Assembly: GCF_003626645.1 (NCBI RefSeq)
Contig: NZ_RBAM01000009.1
Location: forward strand, 310,001 to 374,000
Length of the DNA: 64,000 bases
Reading direction: 5' to 3'
Origin: Streptomyces klenkii
GTDB taxonomy: Bacteria; Actinomycetota; Actinomycetes; Streptomycetales; Streptomycetaceae
The notes under the pieces are model-generated. The model was not told the DNA's origin and did not search any database. It saw only the letters and a list, made by a program, of their open reading frames with translations. Both the position numbers and the translations under genes were made by a program. Shown one piece after another: positions 1 to 9,404 of the stretch; position 1 is the stretch's first letter; every line of letters starts with the position of its first letter.

Positions 1-489
1 CACGGCCTCCTGGAGGCCGCCGAGGAACTCCCCGCTGCTGCCGGCCTTCTCCGCGGCGCGCTCGGCGAGGGTCTCCAGCCGGACGATCTCGTGGGCGCGC
101 CCGCCGCCCGCCGCGGCGAGCTCCTCGGGCGTGGTGAGGCCGTCGGCGAGGCCGGTGTCGACGACGTAGTCGGTGATGCCGGTGGCGCGCAGCAGCCGCC
201 GCCCGGTCTCCTCCTCGCCCAGCTCGGCGCGGCGGGCCAGGTAGGCGGCGGGCGCGCAGTGGGCGGGGAGCCCGAGCAGCGGCGGGCACCAGCGGCGCAC
301 GGCGAAGCCCAGCTGGCTGTCGAAGAAGGTGGTGCCGTCGGCGGCCGGGGCGTCGGACTCCGTCAGGTAGGACAGGAACCCGGCCTCGTCGAGGGGGCCG
401 CGGGCCACGCCGTGGCAGTGGTGGTCGACCAGGTCCGCCGGCTCCGCCGGCCCGTCGCCGTACGGCTCCGTTCCCGCCGGGTTCCCCAT
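1..489 (-). CDS. Amidohydrolase-family protein, N-terminal part (runs off the window)
   Basis: An open frame runs from an ATG at 489 to the window edge, giving 163 residues without a stop. Near the N-terminus is DHHCHG (residues 22-27), the His-x-His metal motif that opens the TIM barrel of amidohydrolase-2 enzymes. The catalytic C-terminal residues lie outside the window, so the substrate cannot be judged. The gene starts one base after the stop of the upstream glutamine-synthetase-like gene, so the two are almost certainly one operon and act on related nitrogen compounds. The family call rests on the N-terminal motif and the neighbour. Confidence 0.7.
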   Translation of the reverse strand, partial: MGNPAGTEPYGDGPAEPADLVDHHCHGVARGPLDEAGFLSYLTESDAPAADGTTFFDSQLGFAVRRWCPPLLGLPAHCAPAAYLARRAELGEEETGRRLLRATGITDYVVDTGLADGLTTPEELAAAGGGRAHEIVRLETLAERAAEKAGSSGEFLGGLQEAV

Positions 490-490
490 G

Positions 491-1900
491 TCAGTACCGG
501 TGCCGGAGACCGGCGACGAGCGCCTCCGGCGAGTCGTCCCGCGTGCGCGCCTGCTCGCCTTCGCGGACGGCCAGGAACGCCTCGTAGAGCGGCTCCCCCA
601 GAGCTTCCCGCAGCACGTCCGAGCCGCGGAAGCGGTCGAGCGCCTCCGGCAGGCTCGTGGGCAGCCGGGGCACGGCGGCGCCGGTGACGGCCGGGTCGCC
701 GCTGACGGGGTCGGGCAGGCTGTACTTCTGCTCCATGCCGTTCAGGCCCGCGGCGATGACCGCGCCCGCGGTCAGGTACGGATTGGCCGTCGCGTCGACG
801 CACTTGAGCTCGGCGTTGGCGCTGTCCGCGTCGAGGGCCGCGCCCGGGATGAAGCGCAGCGCCGCCTCCCGGTTCTCCGGGCCCCAGCACTGGAAGACGC
901 CCGCCCACCGGGACGGGGCGAGGCGGAGGTAGCTCGCGGGGTGCGGGGCGGTGACGGCCAGCAGGGCGGGGAGTTCGTGGAGGATGCCGGCGAGGAACGC
1001 CTCGCCGGGCCGGGTCATGCCGAACGGCCCGTCGCCGCCGCGGAACAGGTTGCCGCCGTCCTGCCGGAGGCTGAGGTGGAGGTGGGCGCCGTTGCCGACG
1101 GTCCCGGGCTCGACGAGGGGCGCGAACGTGGCGTGCAGGCCGTGGCGCGCGGACACGGCGCGGATGGTCTCGCGGACGAGCACGGCGTGGTCGGCGGCGG
1201 TGACGGGGCCGGCCGCGGCGGTGGAGACCTCGAACTGGCCGGGGGAGTACTCCGGGTGGATCTGGAGCACGTCGATGTCCTGGGCGGCCAGGGCCCGGAG
1301 CACGTCGCGCACGTAGTCGGAGAGCCCGACCATGCGCGTCATGCCGTAGGCGGGGCCGGGGGCGGCGTACCGGGGCGCACCGTTCGCCGCGCGGGCTCCG
1401 TCCCCCGCGACGGCCTGCTCGGCCGCCCCTTCCCCTTCCCCGGCAAGGGTGACGACCCACTCGGTCTCGTATCCCATGCGCAGTTCGAGGCCTGCCTGCG
1501 CGGCCCGCTCGGTCATGCGCCGCGCGAATCCGCGCTGGCAGGCCGCGTACGGCGTGCCGTCCTGTTCGTTGCGGTCGGCCGGGGCCCAGGCCCAGCCCGG
1601 CTGCGCGGCGAGCACGGTGAGCCGGTCGAGGTCGGGGAAGAGGCGCAGGTCCCCGTCGGGGCCGCCGATGTGGCGGCTGGTGACGGCGGAGTCGTCGCTG
1701 AGGTACACGTCGAAGACGGGCGACATGCCCACGCCCCACTGCGCCGCGTGCGCGAGCCGGGCGGTGGGGACGGCCTTGACGCGGGTGATGCCCGCGTTGT
1801 CGACCCAGGTCAGGACGGTGCCGTGCACGTCCATGGCCGTCAGCCGCGCGGCTTCCTGACGCGCGGCCGAGGCCGCGGCTTCGTGCAGTGGTGTGTCCAC
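491..1900 (-). CDS. Glutamine-synthetase-family ligase (GlnA4-like)
   Basis: This 469-residue protein has the type I glutamine synthetase fold: a short N-terminal beta-grasp domain, then the catalytic barrel. Visible are the metal-binding glutamates in GYETEW (about 144-149) and EYSPGQFE (about 218-225), and the ATP/glutamate loop NGAHLHLS (270-277). The GTG at 1900 is chosen because AGGAG lies five bases upstream; an ATG at 1945 is a weaker alternative. Streptomycete GlnA2/3/4-like proteins of this kind gamma-glutamylate polyamines or ethanolamine rather than ammonia. The directly coupled amidohydrolase fits an amine-use role, but the amine substrate is inferred. Confidence 0.85.
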   Translation of the reverse strand: MDTPLHEAAASAARQEAARLTAMDVHGTVLTWVDNAGITRVKAVPTARLAHAAQWGVGMSPVFDVYLSDDSAVTSRHIGGPDGDLRLFPDLDRLTVLAAQPGWAWAPADRNEQDGTPYAACQRGFARRMTERAAQAGLELRMGYETEWVVTLAGEGEGAAEQAVAGDGARAANGAPRYAAPGPAYGMTRMVGLSDYVRDVLRALAAQDIDVLQIHPEYSPGQFEVSTAAAGPVTAADHAVLVRETIRAVSARHGLHATFAPLVEPGTVGNGAHLHLSLRQDGGNLFRGGDGPFGMTRPGEAFLAGILHELPALLAVTAPHPASYLRLAPSRWAGVFQCWGPENREAALRFIPGAALDADSANAELKCVDATANPYLTAGAVIAAGLNGMEQKYSLPDPVSGDPAVTGAAVPRLPTSLPEALDRFRGSDVLREALGEPLYEAFLAVREGEQARTRDDSPEALVAGLRHRY

Positions 1901-2036
1901 GCTCGCTCCTGGGGATGCCGGTGTCTCGCCACTCCTGTGGGCCATTACACCGCACGAGGGCGCGCCCGGTGACGGAACGCCGCAACCCCCGGCCCGGTCG
2001 GATCGCCGGCCGCGGAGCCGAAGCCGGGCCCGGCTG

Positions 2037-2192
2037 CTACCAGCGGTACCAGCGGCCCCCGCCGGAGCGGACGAGGAAGCCGAGGAGCCAGAGGACCAGT
2101 ACGACGATCGCGACCCACCAGAGGATCTTGAGCGCGAAGCCGGCCCCGAAGAGGAGCAGGGCGAGGAGCAGGACAATCAACAGTGGAACCAT
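2037..2192 (-). CDS. Small hydrophobic membrane protein, 51 aa
   Basis: A strong ribosome site (AAGGAGG) precedes the ATG at 2192. The 51-residue product is two leucine/valine-rich membrane segments (about 4-20 and 24-42) ending in a basic, aromatic tail (RWYRW). Small 'hydrophobic proteins' of this make-up are common in Streptomyces and have no known function. The gene is divergent from ctaD and separated from it by about 160 bases, which probably hold both promoters. A longer in-frame start at 2336 has no support. Confidence 0.75.
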   Translation of the reverse strand: MVPLLIVLLLALLLFGAGFALKILWWVAIVVLVLWLLGFLVRSGGGRWYRW

Positions 2193-2353
2193 GGGGTTTA
2201 CCTCCTTTTCCTTCGTCTGCCCGCATGCGGGCATGTCATTACTGCTGTGCTTCCGGCCGCCCGTCCGAATGGCCCAGTCGTGGTTTGCGCTCCGGCGCAC
2301 ACGGCTACACACGAGGCGCCCGCCCGCAACGGGCACGGGCCCACGGAGGGGCG

Positions 2354-4036
2354 ATGCCGCAGCTGGAGCAGGAGAGAACCGACGGGGCGACGGAGACCGC
2401 CGACGGCCCTCCGGTCCGGCTGGGCAGCAGAATGCTGACGTACCTCACCACCACCGATCACAAGGTGATCGGGAACATGTATCTGGTGACCGCCTTCTGC
2501 TTCTTCCTGTTCGCGGGGCTCATGGCGATGGTCATGCGGGCGGAACTGGCCCGGCCGGGCCTGCAAATCGTCAGCACCGCGCAGTACAACCAGCTGGTCA
2601 CCATGCACGGCACCGTCATGATGCTGCTGTTCGCGACGCCGATGTTCGCCGGATTCGCCAATGCCGTGATGCCTTTGCAGATCGGCTCCCCGGACGTGGC
2701 GTTCCCGCGGCTGAACGCCATGACGTACTGGCTGTTCCTCTTCGGCGCCCTGATCGTCGTCTCCGGCTTCGTCGTCCCCGGCGGTGCCGCGGCCTTCGGC
2801 TGGTTCGCCTACGCACCGCTCAACAGCGCCGTCTACTCGCCCGGTGCGGGCGGCGACCTGTGGGCGATGGGCCTGGTCGTGGCGGGTCTCAGCACGGTCC
2901 TGGGGTCGGTGAACTTCATCACCACCATCGTCTGCCTGCGCGCGCCGGGCCTGACGATGTTCCGCATGCCGGTGTTCACCTGGAACATCCTCTTCACCTC
3001 CATTCTGGCGCTGCTCGCCTTTCCCGTCCTCACCGCCGCCCTGCTGTGCCTGGAGGCGGACCGGAAGTTCGGCGCGCACGTCTTCGACGCGGCCAACGGC
3101 GGCGCCCTGCTGTGGCAGCACCTGTTCTGGTTCTTCGGCCACCCCGAGGTCTACATCGTCGCGCTGCCGTTCTTCGGCGTGATCACCGAGATCATCCCGG
3201 TGTTCAGCCGCAAACCGCTCTTCGGCTACGCCGGAATGGTGGGCGCCACCATCGCCATCACCATGCTGTCGGCGTCCGTCTGGGCGCACCACATGTTCGC
3301 GACCGGCGCCGTCCTGCTGCCGTTCTTCTCGCTGATGTCCTTCCTGATCGCCGTTCCCACCGGAGTGAAGTTCTTCAACTGGATCGGCACGATGTGGCGC
3401 GGCAGCGTCTCCTTCGAGACGCCCATGCTGTGGGCGACCGGCTTCCTCGTCACCTTCCTGCTCGGCGGCCTCAGCGGCGTCCTCATCGCCTCGCCGCCGC
3501 TCGACTTCCCCGTCACCGACACGTACTTCATCGTCGCGCACCTGCACTACGTGCTCTTCGGCACCGTCGTCTTCGCCATGTTCGGCGGCTTCTACTTCTG
3601 GTGGCCCAAATGGACGGGCCGCATGCTCGGCGAACGGCTCGGGAGGATCCACTTCTTCACGCTCTTCGCCGGATTCCAGATCACCTTCCTGGTGCAGCAC
3701 TGGCTCGGCGAGTCCGGCATGCCCCGGCGCTACGCCGACTACCTCGCCGCCGACGGATTCACCCTCATGAACACCGTCTCGTCCATCGGCGCGTTCCTGC
3801 TCGGCATCTCGACCCTGCCGTTCCTGTACAACGTGTGGCACACCGCCCGCCACGCGCCGAAAGTGACCGTCGACGACCCCTGGGGCTACGGCCGTTCCCT
3901 GGAATGGGCCACGAGCTGCCCGCCGCCGCGCCACAACTTCCACGCGCTGCCGCGGGTGCGGTCCGATTCCCCGGCCTTCGACCTGCACCATCCCGAAGCG
4001 CTGGAGGCGGCGGAGGAGAAAAGCCTTCCCCGGTAG
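2354..4036 (+). CDS. ctaD: Cytochrome c oxidase subunit I (aa3 type)
   Basis: Catalytic subunit of a heme-copper oxidase, reducing O2 to water and pumping protons across the membrane. The 560-residue protein has about 12 membrane segments. Ligands are visible: His85 (MHG, low-spin heme a), the CuB set HPEVY with His263 and the cross-linked Tyr267, His312-His313, and AHLHYV with His396 (heme a3) and His398. Lys339 lies where the K-channel lysine is expected. The ATG at 2354 follows a GGAGGGG site; longer starts add unrelated residues. ctaF follows after 26 bases and a cytochrome b gene faces it, but subunits II and III (ctaC, ctaE) are absent, so this looks like a second, accessory copy. Confidence 0.95.
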   Translation: MPQLEQERTDGATETADGPPVRLGSRMLTYLTTTDHKVIGNMYLVTAFCFFLFAGLMAMVMRAELARPGLQIVSTAQYNQLVTMHGTVMMLLFATPMFAGFANAVMPLQIGSPDVAFPRLNAMTYWLFLFGALIVVSGFVVPGGAAAFGWFAYAPLNSAVYSPGAGGDLWAMGLVVAGLSTVLGSVNFITTIVCLRAPGLTMFRMPVFTWNILFTSILALLAFPVLTAALLCLEADRKFGAHVFDAANGGALLWQHLFWFFGHPEVYIVALPFFGVITEIIPVFSRKPLFGYAGMVGATIAITMLSASVWAHHMFATGAVLLPFFSLMSFLIAVPTGVKFFNWIGTMWRGSVSFETPMLWATGFLVTFLLGGLSGVLIASPPLDFPVTDTYFIVAHLHYVLFGTVVFAMFGGFYFWWPKWTGRMLGERLGRIHFFTLFAGFQITFLVQHWLGESGMPRRYADYLAADGFTLMNTVSSIGAFLLGISTLPFLYNVWHTARHAPKVTVDDPWGYGRSLEWATSCPPPRHNFHALPRVRSDSPAFDLHHPEALEAAEEKSLPR

Positions 4037-4062
4037 GCGCAGCAGCCCGAGGAGCATTCCCC

Positions 4063-4455
4063 ATGAAGACCGAGGCCGTCCTCTTCGCCGGCGTGGCCGG
4101 CTTCTTCCTCGCCACCGGGGCCGTCTACGTCTGGCTGTCCGGCCGCGAACCCGCGGGGAGCGCCGCGCTGACGGTCTCTTTCATCATGGCGTCGCTGATG
4201 GCCTTCTTCTTCGCCGTGAACTACCGCCGCCGGGGTGCCCGGCCGGAGGACGACAAGAAGGCCGTCATCGCCGACCGCGTGGGCCCGCTGGACTTCTTCC
4301 CGCCGCGCAGCGCCTATCCGGCGCTGACCGCCCTGGGCGCCGCCGTCAGCGCCCTCGGCATCGTCTTCGGGCTGTGGCTGTTCATCATCGGCTTCGGCGT
4401 CCTGGCCGCCGGGGTCGGCGGCATGGCCTTCCAGTACGTGCAGCGCGACGCCTGA
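4063..4455 (+). CDS. ctaF: Actinobacterial cytochrome c oxidase subunit IV
   Basis: A 130-residue membrane protein with a hairpin of two N-terminal helices, a charged loop and a C-terminal pair of helices. This is the layout of the short actinobacterial CtaF subunit, which stabilises the aa3 oxidase within the bcc-aa3 supercomplex. GAGGAG lies upstream of the ATG at 4063. It is 26 bases behind ctaD and certainly cotranscribed. It converges with the cytochrome b gene, leaving only 39 bases between the stops. Confidence 0.9.
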   Translation: MKTEAVLFAGVAGFFLATGAVYVWLSGREPAGSAALTVSFIMASLMAFFFAVNYRRRGARPEDDKKAVIADRVGPLDFFPPRSAYPALTALGAAVSALGIVFGLWLFIIGFGVLAAGVGGMAFQYVQRDA

Positions 4456-4494
4456 CCGGCCCCGCCGTCAGCGGTCCCGGCCCCGCCCCGGCCG

Positions 4495-6147
4495 TCACCT
4501 GCCGCGCCCGGCGGGCTCGCCCCGCCCGGCGGCCGTGCCCGGCTCCTCCGGCTCGATCGGCGCGGCCGTCCGCTCCTCGACGGCGCGCCGCTGCTCGGGC
4601 GTCACCGGGACCTCGACGCGGTCGCCGTAGTACCAGGAGCTCAGGGCCAGCCGCAGCCGCTGCCGGCGCGGCAGCTCCGCCCGGGGCCGGGGCGCGGTCA
4701 GGGGCTCCGGCACCTCACGCACCATCAGACGGTAGCCCTGCGCGGCGGACAGCGCCTCGTGGCCCTCGCCGAGCCCGCCCCGGACGTCCTGCTCGACGTT
4801 CCCGCTCTCGCGGCCCTCGGCGAGCAGCCTGCGGTCGTGCGCCTGGAGGGCCAGGCAGATGCGCCGGGTGACCCAGAACGCGAGCACCGGGCCGAGGACC
4901 ACCGCGATGCGGAAGATCCAGGTCAGGGTGTTGACGGAGACCCGGAAGGAGAACGCGATGACGTCGTTGCCGCCGGCCGCCAGCAGCACCGCGTAGAAGA
5001 CGATGCCGGCCACGCCCAGCGCCGTCCGTGCGGCCTGGTTGCGGGGGCGGTCGGCCAGGTGGTGCTCCGAGCGGTCCCCGGCGATCCACTTCTCCAGGAA
5101 GGGATAGAGGTAGAGGCCCGTGAACAGCAGGCCCGGCAGGACGACCGCCGGGATCAGCACGTTCCACATGAAGGTGTGCCCCCACAGCACCGTCTCCCAC
5201 GGGGGCATCACGCGCAGGGCGCCCTCCAGGAACCCCACGTACCAGTCGGGCTGGGCGTCGGTGGCCACCTGGTCGGCCCGGTAGGGCCCGTACGCCCAGA
5301 CGGGGTTGACCTGGGCGAGCCCGCCGAGCGCGGTCAGCAATCCGAAGATCATCAGGAACAGGCCCGTGGACTTCGTGGCGAACTGCGGGAACATGGGCTG
5401 CCCGACGGCGTTGCGGTTCGTCCGGCCGCGCTCCGCCCAGTGCGTGTGCTTGAGGTAGACGACCAGGATCAGGTGCACGGTGATCAGGGCGATCAGCACA
5501 CCGGGTACGAACAGCACGTGCACCACGTACAGCCGGGGAAGGATCACGTGCCCCGGGAACGCCCCGCGCCAGATGAACGAACTCAGGTACGTGCCCACCA
5601 CGGGGATCGACAGCACGATCGTGTTCGCCGTCCGCATCCCCGTCCCCGAGAGCAGGTCGTCCGGCAGCGAGTAGCCGGCGAACCCTTCGAGGAGCGCGAG
5701 GACGAACAGCGTCAGGCCCACGATCCAGTTGGCCTCCCGGGGCCTGCGGAAGGCGCCCGTGAAGAACACCCGGAGCATGTGGACCGCGATCGCCGCGATG
5801 AAGACGAGCGCGGCCCAGTGGTGGACCTGCCGGATGAGCAGCCCGCCCCGCACCTCGAAGCTCAGGTCGAGCGTCGACAGGTACGCCTGCGACATCCGCA
5901 GGCCGCGCAGCGGCTCGTACGGCCCGGCGTACACGCTCTGCGTCATGCTCGGGTCGAAGAAGAGCGTCAGATAGGAGCCGGTGAGCACCAGGACGGCGAA
6001 GCTGTAGAGGGCGAGCTCCCCCAGCAGGAACGACCAGTGGTCGGGGAACGCCTTGCGCAGCAGCGCCTTCGCGGCCTCGGCGGCCGGAAGCCGCCGGTCC
6101 AGCGCCACGAAGCCGGTCAGGGCCGCCTCCCGGACCTTCTCTTTCAC
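4495..6147 (-). CDS. qcrB: Cytochrome bc1 complex cytochrome b subunit (paralogue)
   Basis: Menaquinol-cytochrome c reductase b subunit, about 550 residues with eight membrane segments and a long cytoplasmic C-terminal tail typical of actinobacterial QcrB. The family signature is clear: FPDHWSFLLGE near the N-terminus, SLPDDLLSGTG after the heme helices, paired heme histidines in VHHWAAL and AVHMLRVF, and QPDWYVGF for the quinol site. The GTG at 6147 has AGGGAG eight bases upstream; an upstream start at 6186 is possible. The partners qcrA and qcrC are missing here, so this copy must use subunits encoded elsewhere or be specialised. It is transcribed towards ctaF. Confidence 0.9.
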   Translation of the reverse strand: MKEKVREAALTGFVALDRRLPAAEAAKALLRKAFPDHWSFLLGELALYSFAVLVLTGSYLTLFFDPSMTQSVYAGPYEPLRGLRMSQAYLSTLDLSFEVRGGLLIRQVHHWAALVFIAAIAVHMLRVFFTGAFRRPREANWIVGLTLFVLALLEGFAGYSLPDDLLSGTGMRTANTIVLSIPVVGTYLSSFIWRGAFPGHVILPRLYVVHVLFVPGVLIALITVHLILVVYLKHTHWAERGRTNRNAVGQPMFPQFATKSTGLFLMIFGLLTALGGLAQVNPVWAYGPYRADQVATDAQPDWYVGFLEGALRVMPPWETVLWGHTFMWNVLIPAVVLPGLLFTGLYLYPFLEKWIAGDRSEHHLADRPRNQAARTALGVAGIVFYAVLLAAGGNDVIAFSFRVSVNTLTWIFRIAVVLGPVLAFWVTRRICLALQAHDRRLLAEGRESGNVEQDVRGGLGEGHEALSAAQGYRLMVREVPEPLTAPRPRAELPRRQRLRLALSSWYYGDRVEVPVTPEQRRAVEERTAAPIEPEEPGTAAGRGEPAGRGR

Positions 6148-6281
6148 CCGCCACGCTCCCTGTCGGCTCGCCGCCCGCACCCGCACCCGCGTCCTCGCGC
6201 GAGGCCGCGGCTGATGGGTAACCGGCGCGCCGGGAGCTCAACCGCATGATCGCCGGGTGTCACCCGGACCGCGCGGGCGGG

Positions 6282-6434
6282 CTACGCGGCGCTGCGGGCG
6301 TCGCTCCGCGCCTTCTCCCGGGCCAGCGCCTTCTTGCGCCCGGCGTCGAGGACGGCCAGCACGGCGTACGCGAAGAGCCCCGCCACGACCGCGACGTAGC
6401 ACCAGGGGGAGGAGAGGTAGTTCGCCGCGCGCAT
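6282..6434 (-). CDS. Small single-span membrane protein, 50 aa
   Basis: A short frame from the ATG at 6434 encodes 50 residues. The N-terminus is short and polar, one membrane helix spans about residues 12-30 (YVAVVAGLFAYAVLAVL), and the tail is strongly basic (GRKKALAREKAR). This is the pattern of small inner-membrane peptides with a cytoplasmic tail. It lies upstream of the cytochrome b gene on the same strand, so an accessory respiratory subunit is conceivable but unproven. Its start codon overlaps the first bases of the opposite-strand TetR fragment, which marks an old rearrangement joint. Confidence 0.5.
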   Translation of the reverse strand: MRAANYLSSPWCYVAVVAGLFAYAVLAVLDAGRKKALAREKARSDARSAA

Positions 6435-6798
6435 GGCCGCGCTGGACGACCCGGCTGACCCGCGGGCGGTGCTGGGAGCCGTCCTGAACGAGTTCCTGCC
6501 CCTGGACGAGCAGCGCCGCAGCGCCCTGCGCGTCTTCGTCGCCTACTACGTGCGCAGCCTCACCGACCCTGCGCTCGCCGAGGTCTTCCTGCACGCCTCC
6601 CAGCCCCTTGAGCAGCTCGTCGCCGGTCTGATCCGGCAGGCGGGAGCGGCGCCCGGCGTCGACCCCGGGCGGGAGGCGGACCTGCTGGTGTCCGGGGTGA
6701 CCGGGCTGGGCATGGACGTGCTCCACGGCCGGCGCACCCTCGCCGACGTGCGGACGACGCTGGACCACCACCTCGACCGGATCCTGCCCGCGCGCTGA
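6433..6798 (+). pseudogene. TetR-family regulator remnant lacking the DNA-binding domain
   Basis: The 121-residue frame matches only the C-terminal ligand-binding half of a TetR/BetI-type repressor: conserved helices with LDDPADPRAVL, LDEQRRSALRVF and a C-terminal dimerisation segment. The N-terminal helix-turn-helix is gone. Reading upstream in frame meets TAG at 6418-6420, where sequence resembling the family ends and the small membrane gene begins. No ribosome site is convincing at 6433. The simplest reading is a 5'-truncated pseudogene; a free-standing ligand-binding protein is less likely. Confidence 0.65.
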
Positions 6799-6884
6799 CC
6801 GCACGGCAGGGGGAACGGGAGAGGAGGGGGCGGACGCCGTGTCGTGCCGGCGCCCGCCGCCTCCTTCACTCCTTCACTTCAGCG

Positions 6885-9209
6885 TCAGGAAGCGCCGCTC
6901 GGCAGCTCCGCCCGGACCTCCCGCGCCGCCGTGACCAGGTTCTCCAGCGAGGCCCGCACCTCGGGCCAGCCGCGGGTCTTCAGCCCGCAGTCCGGGTTGA
7001 CCCACAGGCGCTCGGCGGGGATGGCCTCCAGGCCCTTGCGCAGCAGCGCCGCGGCCTCGTCCGCGCCGGGGATGCGCGGGGAGTGGATGTCGTAGACGCC
7101 GGGCCCGACCTCGCGCGGGTAGCCCGCCGTGGCCAGCTCGGTGGCGACCTGCATGTGCGAGCGGGCCGCCTCCAGGCTGATGACGTCCGCGTCGAGGTCG
7201 TCGATGGCCCGGAGGATGTCGCCGAACTCCGCGTAGCACATGTGCGTGTGGATCTGGGTGTCCGGCCGGACGCCCGCGGTGGAGAGGCGGAACGCCTCGG
7301 TCGCCCACGCCAGGTACTCGGCGCGGTCGGCGGCGCGCAGCGGCAGCGTCTCGCGCAGCGCCGGCTCGTCCACCTGGATCACCGACGTGCCCGCGGCCTC
7401 CAGGTCGGTGACCTCGTCGCGCAGGGCGAGGGCCACCTGGCGGGCGGTGTCGCCGAGCGGCTGGTCGTCGCGGACGAACGACCAGGCCAGCATGGTCACC
7501 GGGCCGGTCAGCATGCCCTTGACGGGCTTGCCGGCCACCGACTGGGCGTAGCGGGTCCAGCGGACCGTCATCGGCTCCGGGCGGGAGATGTCGCCGGCGA
7601 GGATCGGCGGGCGGACGTAGCGCGTGCCGTACGACTGGACCCAGCCGTGCTGCGTGGCCAGATAGCCCGTCAGCTGCTCGGCGAAGTACTGCACCATGTC
7701 GTTGCGCTCGGGCTCGCCGTGCACGAGGACGTCGATGCCCGCCTTCTCCTGGTAGGAGAGGACCTCGCGGATCTCGGCCTTGATGCGCTCCTCGTACGCC
7801 GCGGTGTCGATCCGCCCGGAGCGCAGGTCCGCACGGGCGGTGCGCAGCTCGGTCGTCTGCGGGAAGGAGCCGATCGTGGTGACCGGCAGCAGGGGCAGGC
7901 CGAGGTGGGCCCGCTGGGCGGCGGCCCGCTGCTCGTACGGCTGCGAGCGGCGGCCGTCGGACTCGGTGACGGCGGCGGCGCGGGAGCGGACGGCCGGGTC
8001 GCGGGTGATGGCCGAGCCGGCCCGCGAGGCCAGGTCGGCGCGGTTGGCGGCCAGGGCGGCCGCGATGGTGTCGGGGCCCTGCGCCAGGCCGCGGGCCAGG
8101 GTGACCACCTCGGTGGTCTTCTGGCGTGCGAAGGCGAGCCAGCGGGCGATCTGCGGGTCGATGTCCCGCTCGGCCGCCGCGTCGAGCGGCACGTGCAGCA
8201 GGGAGCAGGACGAGGAGACGTCGACGCGGTCGGCGAGGCCGAGGAGCGTGCCGAGGACCGACAGGGACTTCTCGAAGTCGTTGATCCACACGTTGCGGCC
8301 GTTGACGACGCCGGCGAGGAGCCGCTTGCCGGGCAGCCCGCCGGCGGCTGCGAGGTCGCCGAGGTTGGCGGCGGCGGGACCGGTGAAGTCCAGGGCCAGG
8401 CCCTCGACCGGCGCCTTGGCGAGGACCGGGAGGGCCTCGCCGAGCCGGTCGAAGTAGGAGGCGACGAGCAGCTTGGGCCGGTCGGTGAGGCCGCCCAGGT
8501 CGCGGTAGGCGCGGGCGGCGGCGTTCAGCTCGGCGGGTGAGCGGTCCTGGACCAGGGCGGGCTCGTCGAGCTGCACCCATTCGGCGCCCGCGGCCCGCAG
8601 GTCGGCGAGGACCTCGGCGTACACCGGCAGCAGCCGGTCGAGGAGGGTGAGCGGCTCGAAGCCCGGGGCGACGCCCGGCGCGGGCTTGGCGAGCAGCAGG
8701 TACGTGACGGGGCCGACGAGCACCGGACGGGCCGTCAGGCCGAGCGCGAGGGCCTCCTTCAGCTCCGCGACCTGCTTGGTGGAGTCCGCGAAGAAGACCG
8801 TGTCGGGGCCGAGCTCGGGGACCAGGTAGTGGTAGTTGGTGTCGAACCACTTGGTCATCTCCAGCGGCGCCACCTCCTGCGTGCCACGGGCCATGGCGAA
8901 GTATCCGTCCAGGGCGTCGGCGTCGACGGCCGCGCGGTGCCGCGCGGGGATCGCACCGACCATCACACTGGTGTCCAGGACGTGGTCGTAGAACGAGAAG
9001 TCGCCCGTGGGCACTTCGTGAACACCGGCCCCGGCCAGCTGCTGCCAGTTCGTACGGCGCAGTGCAGCGGCCGTGTCCCGCAGGGCACCGGCCGTGACGC
9101 GGCCCTTCCAGTACCCCTCGATCGCCTTCTTCAGTTCACGGCCCTGCCCCTGCCGGGGGTAGCCGTGGACGGTGGCCTGTGCTGCCGCGGCTGCGGACTT
9201 GCTGGTCAC
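6885..9209 (-). CDS. metE: Cobalamin-independent methionine synthase
   Basis: 5-methyltetrahydropteroyltriglutamate-homocysteine methyltransferase, which makes methionine without B12. The 774-residue protein has the two tandem (beta-alpha)8 barrels of the family. The C-terminal barrel carries the zinc and substrate residues in THMCYAEF and NPDCGLKTRGW, and VDEPALRE binds homocysteine. The GTG at 9209 has AAGGAG at correct spacing; the ATG at 9293 lies in the leader and is rejected. A cobalamin riboswitch about 200 bases upstream on the same strand implies that metE is shut off when B12 allows the MetH isozyme to work. Confidence 0.97.
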   Translation of the reverse strand: MTSKSAAAAAQATVHGYPRQGQGRELKKAIEGYWKGRVTAGALRDTAAALRRTNWQQLAGAGVHEVPTGDFSFYDHVLDTSVMVGAIPARHRAAVDADALDGYFAMARGTQEVAPLEMTKWFDTNYHYLVPELGPDTVFFADSTKQVAELKEALALGLTARPVLVGPVTYLLLAKPAPGVAPGFEPLTLLDRLLPVYAEVLADLRAAGAEWVQLDEPALVQDRSPAELNAAARAYRDLGGLTDRPKLLVASYFDRLGEALPVLAKAPVEGLALDFTGPAAANLGDLAAAGGLPGKRLLAGVVNGRNVWINDFEKSLSVLGTLLGLADRVDVSSSCSLLHVPLDAAAERDIDPQIARWLAFARQKTTEVVTLARGLAQGPDTIAAALAANRADLASRAGSAITRDPAVRSRAAAVTESDGRRSQPYEQRAAAQRAHLGLPLLPVTTIGSFPQTTELRTARADLRSGRIDTAAYEERIKAEIREVLSYQEKAGIDVLVHGEPERNDMVQYFAEQLTGYLATQHGWVQSYGTRYVRPPILAGDISRPEPMTVRWTRYAQSVAGKPVKGMLTGPVTMLAWSFVRDDQPLGDTARQVALALRDEVTDLEAAGTSVIQVDEPALRETLPLRAADRAEYLAWATEAFRLSTAGVRPDTQIHTHMCYAEFGDILRAIDDLDADVISLEAARSHMQVATELATAGYPREVGPGVYDIHSPRIPGADEAAALLRKGLEAIPAERLWVNPDCGLKTRGWPEVRASLENLVTAAREVRAELPSGAS

Positions 9210-9404
9210 GGAACTCTCCTTCGCGAGCGTGCGTGCGTCCATGACCCCGGGACGGGCGGAAGGCGCGAAGGAACGGCAGACCGGGCGGGACACTGCCTGC
9301 CGCGATGCGGTCGCAAGTGCGCCGCCGCGTCGTGCCCGCCTGATATGTGCGCCGACCCGCCCTCGAGGTCACCGGGATCTCCGTGCGCTCGGCAGCGCAC
9401 GGGC

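Noticed and set aside
4456..4494. Strong terminator between ctaF and the cytochrome b gene
   Set aside because: The 39 bases are GC-rich but I could not build a convincing stem longer than a few pairs.
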